This document shows positions 54,101 to 64,000 of a stretch of 64,000 nt of DNA, piece after piece. The stretch is from Symbiodinium natans (lineage: Eukaryota > Sar > Dinophyceae > Suessiales > Symbiodiniaceae), in the NCBI GenBank assembly GCA_905221605.1, contig CAJNDS010000724.1:788001-852000 (forward strand), in the 5' to 3' direction. The translations under genes were made by a program, and so were the position numbers. Below the pieces are notes generated by a model that was given only the letters and a program-made list of their open reading frames with translations, made no database searches and was not told the origin of the DNA. Positions within the stretch are counted from its first letter, which is position 1, and every line of letters begins with the position of its first letter.

Positions 54101-57100
54101 TGGTGGTCTGTGGTGGCAGTGGTGGTGGGGAGGGGAGGGGGGGGGGCGGGGCGGGGGGCCGCCGGGGCGCAATCATACATAGGCCGCGCAAGAAACTCAA
54201 GGACACGGTTGAGGGTTTGGGGGTTTATGGTTTTGGGGTTTCACAGGGTTCGGGCCAAAGCCCGACACAAAACACCCTAACCCCAAAACCTTAAGGGTTT
54301 CGGATTTAGGTTTAGTTTAGGGTTTAGGCTGGGTGTTTTAGGGTTTGGCTTTAGGGTTTTGAAGATTAGGGTTGTTTAGAAGTTTAGCTGGTTTGGGGCT
54401 GTTTAGGGTTTAGAAGCTTTGGTTTGGGCCTTGAGGGCTATATTGTTTATTCTGGGAGTGGACTCGGGGGGACTTACTGGAAGGTATTTTATTATTAGGT
54501 TGTATTCATTTCAGAGGCCATGAAGAGGAGGCCCTGGAACAGTTCTAGTCTGTTCCGGGTACCGTCAAAAAGTGTGCAAAACAACATGCCCTGGAACAGT
54601 TCTAGTCTGTTCCGGAGCAGAAAACCAGGCCCCGGAACAGTTCCAGAACAGTTCCGGAACAGTTCCGCTTTGTTTCGGGATTTTGCCCCAAAAACGTACG
54701 CCCTGGAACTGTTCTAGTTTGTTCTGGAGCATATGAAAACAAGGTTGTTTTTTTCTTATTATCTTCTGTTGTTTTTTTATATATTTTTCATATTTTGTTA
54801 TGCTGTTATTTTGTGATATATATATATATATGTACATATTTCATTGTTATATTGCTATATTGTTATCTTGTTGTATTGGTATCTTGTTATCTTGTTATTT
54901 TGTTATGTTGCTATATTGTTATATTGCTGTATTGTGTTTTTACTGTCATAGTATTCTATTCTTCATAAATCATAAAATGACATTATTCACAACGTGGACA
55001 TTTTCCTCAGGGGACAAAGAGTCTCTAAAGGAGTTCCAAGGTCTATAAGTCTATAGCTTATATAGGCTATAGGCCTATCCTGCCTCTCCATTCGGGATGA
55101 CGGAAGCCCTCTCCGGCGCGCTTTTGGCTCACGAAAGTGCGCTGGGGAGGGTTTTCGTGGCTCAGGGACAGAGGGGATCCAAAAGGAGTTCTATAGTCTA
55201 AGTGTCTATAGCCTATATTGGCTACAGGCTATAGGTCCATCCTCTCCTTTCGGGATGACGAAAACCCTCTCCGGCGCACTTTTGGCTCACGAAAGTGCGC
55301 CGGAGAGGAATTTTTTGTGGCTCAGGGGACAGAGGGGATCCAAGTTCTATAGTCTATGGCTATAGGTCTATCCTGCCTCTCCCATTTTGGATGACGATAA
55401 AAACCCTCTCCGGCGCACTTTTGGCTCACGAAAGTGCGCCGGGGAGGGTTTTCGTGGCTCAGGGACAGAGGGGATCCAAGTTCTACAGTCTATGGCTATA
55501 GGTCTATCCTGCCTCTCCCATTTTGGATGACGATAAAAACCCTCTCCGGCGCACTTTTGGCTCACGAAAGTGCGCCGGGGAGGGTTTTCGTGGCTCAGGG
55601 ACAGAGGGGATCCAAGTTCTACAGTCTATGGCTATAGGTCTATCCTGCCTCTCCATTTTGGATGACGATGAAAACCCTCTCCGGCGCACTTTTGGCTCAC
55701 GAAAGTGCGCCGGGGAGGGTTTTTGTGGCTCAGGGGACAGAGGGGATCCAGGTTCTATAGTCTATGGCTATAGGTCTATCCTGCCTCTCCATTTTGGATT
55801 GCCACTGACACACCAAAGAGGCTATTGCCTCGTTTCGGCCTAATGATTGCCACTCACACACCAAAGAGGCCATCGCCTCGTTTCGGCCCAATGGTTGCCA
55901 CTCACGTAGCAAAGAGGCCTTTGCCTCGTTTCGGCCCAATGATTGCCACTCACGCACCAAAGAGGCCATTGCCTCGTTTCGGCCCAATGAACTCACAGGT
56001 ACAATTTACAGGATTTGCGACGTGATTTGCTACATGCCCCGTTCCATTTACAGGATTTGCGACGTGATTTGCTACATGCCCCGTTTCATTTGCAGGATTT
56101 GCGCCGTGATTTCCTACATGCCTTTTCCCCTCCCATGCCCCCAGATATGTAGCTGACAGTCAAAGAGGCCATTGCCTGAAATAACCTAAACCCTAAACCC
56201 CGACCAGCCCGACCAGCCCGACAGCTTTGTCCCAAGACAGGGGCATCGCTTGAAATACCCCCAAGTTACTCGAATCCTTGTTATGGGATTTTAGGACCCC
56301 AGAAAGGGTACCCCCTATTGTCGTCAAGGCGGAGCGAAAGCCGAAAAAAACCCAACAACTCAGCGGAAGTCAGGCCAGGCAACGAGGTAGCTACAATGGC
56401 AAAACCGTGGTCCCAAGCCAGACGTGTTTGTGTTTTGGCCCGAGCTCTGCTTCCTAAACCCCTAAACCTGCTAGACACGAAGCCCCAAAAAACCCTAAAT
56501 TCTAGGCCCTAAACCCTAAAGCTTAAACCCTAAACCCCACAGCCCCCAAACATGAAAGCTCAGGTGCTGGAAGCCTGGACAACCCAGGTTTTTCCATTTT
56601 CCGGCCTTTCGTTTGAGCTGCTTCTTTTCAAATGCCGATGTCCCCTGCAGATCCCTGCAGGGTTTAGGGCTTAGGGTCTAGTAACCTGGAGGCCGTTGTC
56701 AGGTTCCACATGGGGCCAAGCACTCCTGTTCATCTACTCAGGTAGTGACAATGGCTTTAGGGTTTAGGGTTCAGGGTTTAGGGTTCAGGGTTTAGGGTTT
56801 AGGGTTTAGAGTTTAGGGTTTAGGGTTTTGGTCACGCAGCTTGGGGGCATCTTCGGCATCAGTAGGCGTCGCGCAGCTCTGTGTTTAGCGTCTACAAAGT
56901 GAGATGCAAGCGGAACGTGTAAGCAAACTTGGCTTGCAATTGTTTAAGCCACTCTGCTTGTGGGAAACAGTGGGTGTTTATGTTAGCTTTTCATCGGCCA
57001 TTCATGGCCCTGTGACAACGCAGCTTCCATTGGCAACAGGAGCGTTTCCCCGCCGGGAGAACATCTTCCCAGCAACGGTGGTCCCCCACCTTACCAGACC

Positions 57101-59573
57101 TCTCTGAATGAGAGGATATTTATGGCCCAACACGGCCGGAGTCTGAGAGACTCGCAGGTAAAAGGGGGCAGGGCAGCTCAATGCTAGACTTCCCCGAACT
57201 CCGAAAACCTCCACCCCCTTGCCTTAAACCTGAACCCTACACCCTCAACCCTAATTTAAACGTGAAGCAGACAGAGGGGCATTAACCCCACTCAGGGTCG
57301 AACAAGACACCCTCAACCCTCAAGCGTCCTGAAGCCCACCGAGCCCCAAACCGTAGCGTTTAGGGTTCAGGGTTCACTTTGGAGTTGGCTTGGGCTGGCT
57401 AAGTCCTGAGCGCTGACACCTTGACACCTGCGCCGCGCTTGCTCACACGACCTTCAGCAGGATCGGAGAGTTAGGTAGGTATGGTCATGTGTCATCTCGC
57501 CCGCATTAGAGCTGATAGGTCCAGCGGGTGTTATCTTACGGGCGGGCGCCCTTACTTCTCAGACCGTCATTTGGGTGATGGTCAAAATCACGGTCCCTTT
57601 GTGGATCCCTATTATAATACGGCACCTAGAATTTAGGGTACCCCAAAAAAGAGATCATAATTTTGACTAACGCCCATTTGCAGACCTGGATATCCAACTC
57701 CCTCCCCTCGTCTCGTCAGCCGGTCGCTTGGGGGGTTTCATCTGCCGGGGGCGGGTGCTACGCGGCGCGCCGGGCGGTGGAGGCTGGGCCATGGCGCCTT
57801 AAACCCCTAAACCCTAAACCCTAAACCTTACACCCCCACCTTAAACCTGGGCCTTGCAGAAGTCTGAGCCAGTTCAGGTGCCATGGCTCTCTCGCAGACA
57901 TGGAGTGCAGGCCTTCATTTGGAGAGGACCCGAGAGGTTCTTGTGACTCAGTGACAACCATAAACTCTAAACCCTAAACCCTAAACCCTAAGCCCTAAAC
58001 CGAGAAGCTCGCTTCTGATTCGAAAGCCCTTAGCCCTAAGCCCAAACTAAGCAGCCAACTCAACCCTACCCATGTCGTCCCTGCAGGAGCACCGCCACTT
58101 CGGGCAAGATGTGCGGGGCCTGCGTCACATACTGGGGCTTCTGGGTCCCCTTATAGTTTGCACTATATCTCTATACGGATCGTTCGGAGGTTTCAAATTC
58201 GGGTCCCGTTCTCTTCAGGACTATGGCATTTGGGTGTCTATGAGGGGGTCCCCTATGTTGAGCAGTGCGCCAGGTTCCTTTCTGGTCGCAAAGGTTCAGG
58301 AGTTCAGGGCTTAGGGCATAGGGTTTGCCGTCGTCGAATAGAAGTTTCATGGTCCCTTATTATGGTACCTGCCCTTGGGTTGTATGAGGTATATCAGGGG
58401 TATATAAGGGGTCCCCTTCCAAGGGCATGTAACTTCCCTTTGCTGTCGTCCAATCCTTGCCCGAATTTCCTTTCACGCTCCCGTTGAGAGGATTTTCTGC
58501 AAGTGCGGTGTCTTCATCATCTCCTGGTGTTCTGGCTTAGACCGCCCTAAACCCTAAACCCGAAACCCGAAACCCGAAACCCTTTAACCCTTTAAACCCT
58601 AAACCTTAAACCCTACAAGCCCCTAAACCCTAGTTGAGAGAATCCGTGTGCAGCCCCAGGCAGATCCTTCCAAAGTCGTTGAGCCAGGGTGCACTGACGT
58701 CTTCAGGTCATCCCTGCGAGTTTATTCGACCCTAGACCCTGCCTCAACCCTAAACCCTAAGCCCTAAGCCCTAAACCCTAAACCCTAAACCCTAAACCCT
58801 AAACCCTAAACCCTAAACCCTAAACCCTAAACCCTAAACCCTAAACCCTAAACCCTAAACCCTAAACCCTAAACCGATACCTTCTTGGAGGCCTCCTCAG
58901 CTTGCGACAGCCCAGGGGCTATGGCCGTTAGAAATGTGGCCATCAAGGCTCCAGAAACCTTGGGGGGAAGGCCCTTGATTCTTGGTACTTTTGGGAAGGC
59001 TACTTACTGGGCTTTGGAGTACTATGCTTTAATACTTTTTTTGGTTGTGGGTTCCTATTATGGCTACTTATGCCCAGGGTTTACTCCAAAGTAAAGCTTA
59101 AGCTTAACCTTGTTGCTTCAGGGTCGTTGGAGAAAAACGTTCTACAGGAGCGGGCCGGCTCTTTAGGGAGTTCAGGGCTTCGGGGTCCAGGGTCTAGGGT
59201 TTAGGGTTTCGGGTTTAGGGTTTAGGTTTTAGGGTTTAGGGTGGGTTGAGGCCGGCATGATGCCGGTAGGCTCAGGATCGACTGCAAGTGCTGCGTTAGG
59301 TTTTGCAGCTTAGGGTTCAGGGTTTAGGGTTTAGGGCTCTGCGTGGCCATTTTTTGCGTTGTGCGCAGATCCCCAAAGGCTGATGCAGGTGCCGCTTTCG
59401 TGGCCTTGAAGGAGCTGGCAGAAGCAGTGAACGCTTCTCCGGTTGCGCAGCTGGCCCCCATGCTGCCTCGCGATGAACCGGATGCGGTAGCGTCCCTCAA
59501 GGGCCCCGAGGCTCTGCTTCTGCTCCGCCCGCCGTCTGGAGACAGCCACAGCAGTTACGGAGCCGAGCACTAG
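51157..59573 (+). CDS. Unrecognised multi-exon gene or genes spanning the assembly gap
   Basis: Exon-like blocks: 51157-51196 (AFRGSADHVSFYK), 51257-51328 (TFKGLYGGWVGLGYHVE...), 51521 to about 51576 (RLFNVYGQCESPTLR), 52214-52249 (KEVADSWAAIEK), 52550-52576 (ARIRMDDVE), 56564-56587 (VLEAWTTQ), 56692-56741 (AVVRFHMGPSTPVHLL), 57684-57782 (TWISNSLPSSRQPVAWG...), 58087 to about 58117 (EHRHFGQDVRG), 58660 to about 58688 (ADPSKVVEP) and 59369-59573 (terminal, TAG). The 4 kb between 52.6 and 56.6 kb contain the gap and satellite repeats, so the first five and last six blocks may be different genes. No family recognised. Confidence 0.45.
51257..51328 (+). CDS. Exon: TFKGLYGGWVGLGYHVEPAE
   Basis: Seventy-two nt, phase 0 at both ends. 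The donor CGAG/GTTTAAGGG is formed by telomere-like sequence. Gly- and aromatic-rich; family unknown. Confidence 0.55.
53224..53323. other. Assembly gap, 100 N
   Basis: Exactly 100 N with runs of C on both sides, so a conventional scaffold gap caused by a homopolymer; true length unknown. Confidence 0.98.
54020..54160 (+). repeat. GGT/GTGGTG and poly-G tract
   Basis: Low-complexity GT/G DNA near the assembly gap; open in several frames but not coding-like. Confidence 0.85.
54531..54735. repeat. Repeats of a GGAACAGTTCTAGTCTGTTCC palindrome-like unit
   Basis: Four to five spaced copies of GGAACAGTTCTAG...TGTTCCGG, each itself partly palindromic, with spacers of 20-45 nt. Confidence 0.85.
54790..54945 (+). 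repeat. AT-rich TTGTTATATTGCTAT repeat
   Basis: Imperfect 8-15 nt units; the most AT-rich stretch of the window. Confidence 0.85.
55050..55800. repeat. Tandem repeat of about 134-158 nt with an internal hairpin
   Basis: Five units beginning near 55107, 55265, 55404, 55540 and 55674. Each contains CTCTCCGGCGCACTTT, a 9-nt loop, and AAAGTGCGCCGGGGAG, a strong stem. The third to fifth copies are nearly identical. Confidence 0.93.
55798..55989. repeat. 48-nt tandem repeat, four copies
   Basis: Unit GATTGCCACTCAC...CCTCGTTTCGGCCCAAT. Period 48 keeps frames open on both strands; the minus strand reads SLGRNEAMASLVREWQ repeatedly. No evidence of expression. Confidence 0.92.
56005..56125. repeat. 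42-nt tandem repeat, three copies
   Basis: Unit starts TTTACAGGATTTGCGACGTG; the third copy is diverged and truncated. Confidence 0.9.
57575..57675. repeat. Family I short dispersed element, intact
   Basis: Inverted GTCAAAATCACGGTCCCT and its counterpart around TATTATAATACGGCACC. It is the uninterrupted form of the copy split at 43.97-44.11 kb; a fragment is at 16600-16645. Confidence 0.75.
57684..57782 (+). CDS. Exon: TWISNSLPSSRQPVAWGVSS
   Basis: Thirty-three codons from acceptor ttgcag to a GC donor after GAG, phase 0. It continues AGGGCYAARRAVE. The acceptor follows a family I element by only about 10 nt. Confidence 0.6.
58755..58875 (-). repeat. CCCTAAA array
   Basis: About 16 heptamers, nearly perfect. 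Confidence 0.93.
59369..59573 (+). CDS. Terminal exon, Ala/Leu/Pro-rich C-terminus
   Basis: Acceptor gcgcag; reads SPKADAGAAFVALKELAEAV then NASPVAQLAPMLPRDEP and ends SSYGAEH with TAG at 59571. Good coding composition over 67 codons; family unknown. Confidence 0.6.
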
Positions 59574-60514
59574 CCGCTCGCGTCACGAAGGTGCTGGTTT
59601 GAGGATCGCGATTGAAGGATGCCCAGTGGTGCTCTTTTTCCCGCATTCCCTTGTGGGGGTTCAGGCTCCCTTACACGCCCCTTTAGGCAAAGGCAGGGCG
59701 CCCTTCTTGATCCTAGGTTACTGGGCAGCCTAGAATTAACCCTGAACCCCAAACCCATCTACGCCCCAAACACTGAACTTGTTTTTTTCCATGGAGTCTG
59801 CCAGGCCCTTTCATGCGGAGCAAGACGATGGTCTGCCCTGCATGCTGCGGGGGTGGCTTAAGGTTTAGGCTCTAGGGTTTGGGCTGTGGGGTTTCGGGTT
59901 TATGGAGACCCAGCTTTTCGAGAGATTAGCCATTTGTTTGGGGCGTTGCGCTGGTTTATCAAGGATGGATTGGTCTGTTTCTTCCCTCAGCTTCCAGACT
60001 GTTCCCGGAGCCCTAAATCCTCAACTCTGAACGGGTAGGTGCATCCTGGCACTACCCCCTAAACCCTAAACCCTAGACCCTAAACATCCTTAAACCCTGC
60101 ACCCAAAAGCCTAAGCCTAAACCTGAAGCCTAAACCCTGAGCCCTAAACTGGTTTGTGGTGGTGGCACGCCGACCTTCGTATCCGAAAGGCCTCTGGCTC
60201 TGAAGCTCCCAAACGCGTTCCTTCCACCTCGTTCCCTCAACCAGTCTGCGCTGAGGCGACACCCGCCAGGGTGTGATAAGCTATGTTGTTACTATGTGAA
60301 CTACATTTTTTATACTACTTGTAACTACTTGTATGAGTTATATTCATAATTCATAGAGTTTTAACGATGCCGACATATGATCTATCATAGTTGGGGACGA
60401 GGGCCAGACGTCCCTCCAGCATTTTTCAGATGGGGCCGGGCCCTGCGCAGAAGCTGATGCGGGACATGAGAATCAACAATCGCCATTCGAGTCCTCCCCT
60501 GTCAGAGACAAGAC

Positions 60515-60558
<44 letters not shown>

Positions 60559-61745
60559 GCGGAATTTGGCCGCGCTGGAGTGTCGGGGGCCCTTGTCTCA
60601 CATCGAGACCGGACGGATTGGGCTCGCCACGCGCGCGAGGGGTCTGCTGGCCCCTTAAGCCCTGTAGAAGAAGAAGAAGAAGAAGAAGAAGAAACAGCGG
60701 CATCGGTGCAAGTGGCAGCAACTCGGCAGGAGCGGGATCGGGGCGCGCAGTAGCGCGGGGTTCGCCCCATGCCCTAAGGGAAGAAAGAAAGAGAGAGAGG
60801 GAGAACCAGGTCGAAGATCGGCCAGAGGGAGACACAACCATCTCACCGGTGCAATAACAGCCCTGAACGGCCCACAGACCGGCTCGCCAACGACTGAACG
60901 TGGGGGTAGCTATGTACGGATCGTCCTGCCCGAGGTATATTTTGCTCACAAGGGGAGCCATAACAACCTGTGGAGGGGGGAAGGGGCAACCCGGTTGGAT
61001 AGGAAGTGGATGGGAGCCTGTTCCTACAGCTGTATACCCTAGCACAGTCCCCTTCCCGGCTCGCTGGAACTTCACAATCTCGGTTAGCCCGCAGTACCAA
61101 GTAACGCACGCCTTCGGGCGTCCCTCCTCAATGGGAGGGTTAGGTGCGCAGAAAGAAAGAAAGAAAGAGAGACAGAGAGAGAGAGAGAGAGAGCAGAGCA
61201 GAGAGAGCACAAAAAGGGAGGGGAGAGAGAGATGGAGGGAGGGAAGGCAGAAGGAGGAAGACTTACTGTTGGCTAGTAGGGAATGGGGGAACAAGGTACC
61301 CTATATAATCCCTTAAAGGGCATATATATATATATATGTATATAACTCTACTACCCAACAGTTAAGAAGAGCGAGCAGGTGCCAGAAAGATGGCATGTCT
61401 TCCCGAGACCGTTTTCGGCAGGCAGCCCCACGGCGTCCATAATTCAATCAACCTCAGCCTCTAGACCAGGGTTTAGGGTTTAGGGTTTAGGGTTTAGGGT
61501 TTAGGGTTTAGGGTTTAGGGTTTAGGGTTTAGGACCCTAAGCCCTAAGCCCCAAACCCCACACCAGAACATCGGGGTCGGAATAATTACTACTAGTATTC
61601 CTTTGTGGTCCCCTTATAATTATACTATAATTTCTCCCCAAAACCCTATTCATACAAATTACTAGCAGTATTCCCTTATCGTCCCTGTATCAGTATACTG
61701 CAGTATACTATAATAACCCCCCAAAACCCTATTCTACTTATCCAG
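59574..61745. other. Gene-poor stretch with GA and GAA microsatellites
   Basis: Contains a family D element at its start, few telomere heptamers until 61.47 kb, and GA/GAA tracts. Long Arg/Glu frames here follow the microsatellites. A possible exon near 59790-59860 is not supported by frame. Confidence 0.5.
61470..61535 (+). repeat. TTTAGGG array followed by CCCTAA units
   Basis: Nine heptamers meeting two reverse-complement units, a potential hairpin. Confidence 0.88.
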
Positions 61746-63830
61746 GCCCCTATATTGCGCTTGCGCATCCAAGGATCAGCCCCGGCATTGCCATGTGCAA
61801 GATTCGCACAGGCGACTGGGCCAGCTGGGTTTAGGGTTTCGGTTTAGCAGTGACGCAGTGATCGTGTAGGGCTTAGGGTTCCCTAAATTATGTTCCAAAA
61901 TGGGGCCCTTTTGAGGGTTTCCCTGTCGAGAACTGCCCATCTGCCCCTGGCACAGAGGCGCTGCGTAGTGGTGCCAAGTTTTTTTTGCAGGGCAACGGCC
62001 TGGCTCCTTTCGGAGAGGGTCTCCTGCAGTGTCTTCTGAAGCAGAGCTGTTGAGGTGATACTGAACTCCCAGAAGATCTTGGTGTGCTGCCCTTTGATAC
62101 CAGCAACTCAGATGCTCGGCTTGCACAGAAAATGTATACATGTATATATATATATATAGATACACATTGGCACATACTGGCTTGTACTTTACGTACATAT
62201 ACACATACACGTTAAATCAGCAGGAACGGGCAAACAATATGCGTTTCTGCATGGATAGTTCAGGCTTGGGGACAACGGCCTTGATGTGAGCAACAAGGGA
62301 GCCCCGGGTCTCTGAAGGGAAGGGTGCAGAGAACCCCTTGGCAGTGGGGAAAAGTTGCCAGTTGCCCCCGGTCTAGGGTTTAGGGTTTAGGGGCTTTGGG
62401 TTTAGGGTTTAGGGCTCAGCGCCGTCCCCTCCCCCGCGGCCCCCCACCCCGACAGAAGAGAGGATTCGGACAGCGACACGCTTGTTCTGCCTGGCTGGGC
62501 GTCGCCTACCTCCTCGAGCCTCGGTGACAAGGGTGACGCCGCCTGATTCTCAGGGTAGTTACATGGCCCCTTATATCCCCTATATACATATATATATATA
62601 TATGTGTATGCCCTATGCAAATTAAGGGCTCATACATCAGAACGCTTTAAATAGTAAGGGCCCAATGAAATTACCCTTGGAGAGATGAGACCCATCCCAC
62701 CCCTTTGCTAACTGGTTTGTGTAGATGCAACCTGCAGTCAGACCACCCGCGACATTATAAACCGTAAGCCCCAAACTGAATGAGTCACCAGCCTTGTCAC
62801 CCCAAACCCCAAAACCCCAAAACCCAAAAACCCAAAAACCCAACAACCCCAAAGCCCAAAACCCAAACCCCTAAACCGTAAACCCTACTCCCCAAACCCT
62901 AGTCCCTACACCCTCAACCCTCAACCCTCAACCCTAAACCCTAAACTCTAAACCCTAAACCCAGGACTGATGAGTCCCCAGCCTTTTCGGACGCCACCGC
63001 CGAGTTTGCTTGGCCTTCGGCGGGATCCCAACTCCACGACCAAGGGCTGCTTGGAGCGAGCAGAGGGACCCACACCTCTTCAGGAATGGGGTGTTGGGGG
63101 TTTAGGGCTTATGGTTTAGGGTTCAGGGATGGTTTAGGGTTTAGTTAGGGTTTCAGGGCCTCAAGGCCTGGGGTTTAGTTTCCCTGCAGTTTAGGCCCTG
63201 GAATATAGGGTTTCAGGGCCTCGGTTTCAGGGCCGAAAGGCCTCAGGGCCTGGGGCGGGGTTTAGGGTCTCAGGGCCTCACGGCCTGCGGTGAGGATTTC
63301 AGGTCCTCTCAGCCAAGCCTCGCCCAACAAAGGCCCAGATAAGTGTCGCAACAGATCGGCTGTTCTCAACCATGTTCAAGGCAACGAGGTTTACAAAATG
63401 AGTCTTTTTTTGGTGTCCGTTCAATTCAAAGTTAACGCAGCGCGCAAGAGATGCAATGGCAAGAAAATGAGGTTGACAAAATTAGGTGTTCTCATTTTGT
63501 CCGTTCGTTTCAAGAATAGGCCTTTGAAGCTGAGATGATTGGAGAATTCTTTTGTTTTTATTTTGCAATGCTACGGGATTCTCTGGGTGGGTGTTATATC
63601 AGAGCCGTAAAAACAACTTTACTATAATTCTGCTCAATCCGGACCTGCTGAACCCTAAACCCCAAACCCTAAACCCCAAACCCTAAACCCTAAACCCGAA
63701 ACCCTAAACCCCCTATGGTATGTTGAGGAATGTAACCTTGCAATGGGGAACTGTGGCCCCAGACCAGGCTCTGCAAGCCGTGCGCGTGGCTCTGGAAGCC
63801 TCGCGGCTGCTTGAATGGCAGCGCCTGCCT
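61746..63830 (+). CDS. Unrecognised exon chain at the right end, probably continuing beyond the window
   Basis: Blocks: 61746 to about 61772 (APILRLRIQ, weak), 61991 to about 62055 (GNGLAPFGEGLLQCLLKQSC), 62461-62493 (RIRTATRLFCL, GC donor), 62982 to about 63055 (FSDATAEFAWPSAGSQLHDQ) and 63768 to about 63820 (ALQAVRVALEASRLLEWQR). The last two are the most convincing. Their introns show CCCTAAA upstream and TTTAGGG downstream. No family recognised. Confidence 0.4.
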
Positions 63831-64000
63831 GCGTCTGGGCTCTTAATCCGAGGCAGGCCCTTGGGATAGGTTTAGGGTTTAGGGTTTGGGGTACAGGGTT
63901 TAGGGTTTAGGGCCAGGGTTTAGGGTTTAGGGTTTAGGGTTTAGGGCCAGGGTTTAGGGTTTAGGGTTTAGGGTTCATGGTTTAGGGTTTAGGGTTTAGG

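Larger units (their letters stand above)
52577..56563. other. Gene-poor stretch with gap, homopolymers and satellites
   Basis: Holds a family D element, heptamer-like arrays with irregular spacing, a roughly 190-nt repeated block with CCACACCACAGG (near 53510 and 53700), the N gap and the tandem repeats. No convincing exon. Confidence 0.6.

Noticed and set aside
60391-61316. Long Arg/Glu and Ser/Leu frames on both strands
   Set aside because: They follow GA and GAA microsatellites; no domain, no splice context, both strands equally open.
63290-63538. 82-codon Lys/Arg-rich frame near the right end
   Set aside because: No splice-site support or recognisable motif; composition resembles the AT-richer intron sequence around it.

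Overview
The window looks like nuclear DNA of a dinoflagellate. Three things point that way. Telomere-type heptamers (TTTAGGG and its complement CCCTAAA) occur in dozens of short arrays throughout. Coding sequence is broken into very small exons (about 21-130 nt), all on the + strand as in unidirectional dinoflagellate gene clusters. Where protein homology fixes the junctions, the 5' splice sites are GC or GT, with GA the best fit at two, and all acceptors are AG. No prokaryotic gene, rRNA, tRNA or CRISPR array was seen. I cannot name the genus.

Two genes are recognised by family. A TauE/SafE-type membrane exporter (about 23.2-26.5 kb) has its last exons fixed by reading-frame continuity. A zinc-free NADPH:quinone oxidoreductase of the MDR superfamily (about 34.8-49.3 kb) can be read across 15 exons that join to exactly 1,011 nt in one frame, spread over about 14 kb. 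Around them lie exon chains I do not recognise: about 1.6-1.7 kb (a terminal exon), 2.7-23.0 kb (one or two genes, with a Pro/Gln/Asn-rich 851-nt exon), 27.0-34.1 kb, 51.2-59.6 kb and 61.7-63.8 kb. Most lines of a six-frame translation here are open only because heptamer arrays or homopolymers lack stops.

Introns and intergenic DNA hold three things: telomere-like arrays and variants (TTTAGGGG, TTTGGGGG, TTTATAGGG, CCCCAAA); several families of short inverted-repeat elements resembling MITEs; and microsatellites or homopolymers. There is one 100-N gap at 53,224-53,323. A compact satellite-like block lies at 54.5-56.1 kb.

The most interesting signal is the arrangement of the arrays. Downstream of an exon the array is usually TTTAGGG; upstream of the next exon it is usually CCCTAAA. 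Many introns are therefore bracketed by complementary telomeric repeats that could pair in the pre-mRNA and bring the splice sites together. Arrays interrupt two MITE copies and are flanked in at least six places by imperfect direct duplications, three of which copy an exon-intron junction. This suggests the arrays, or introns carrying them, are insertions (introner-like). That mechanism is inference; the sequence arrangement is directly visible.
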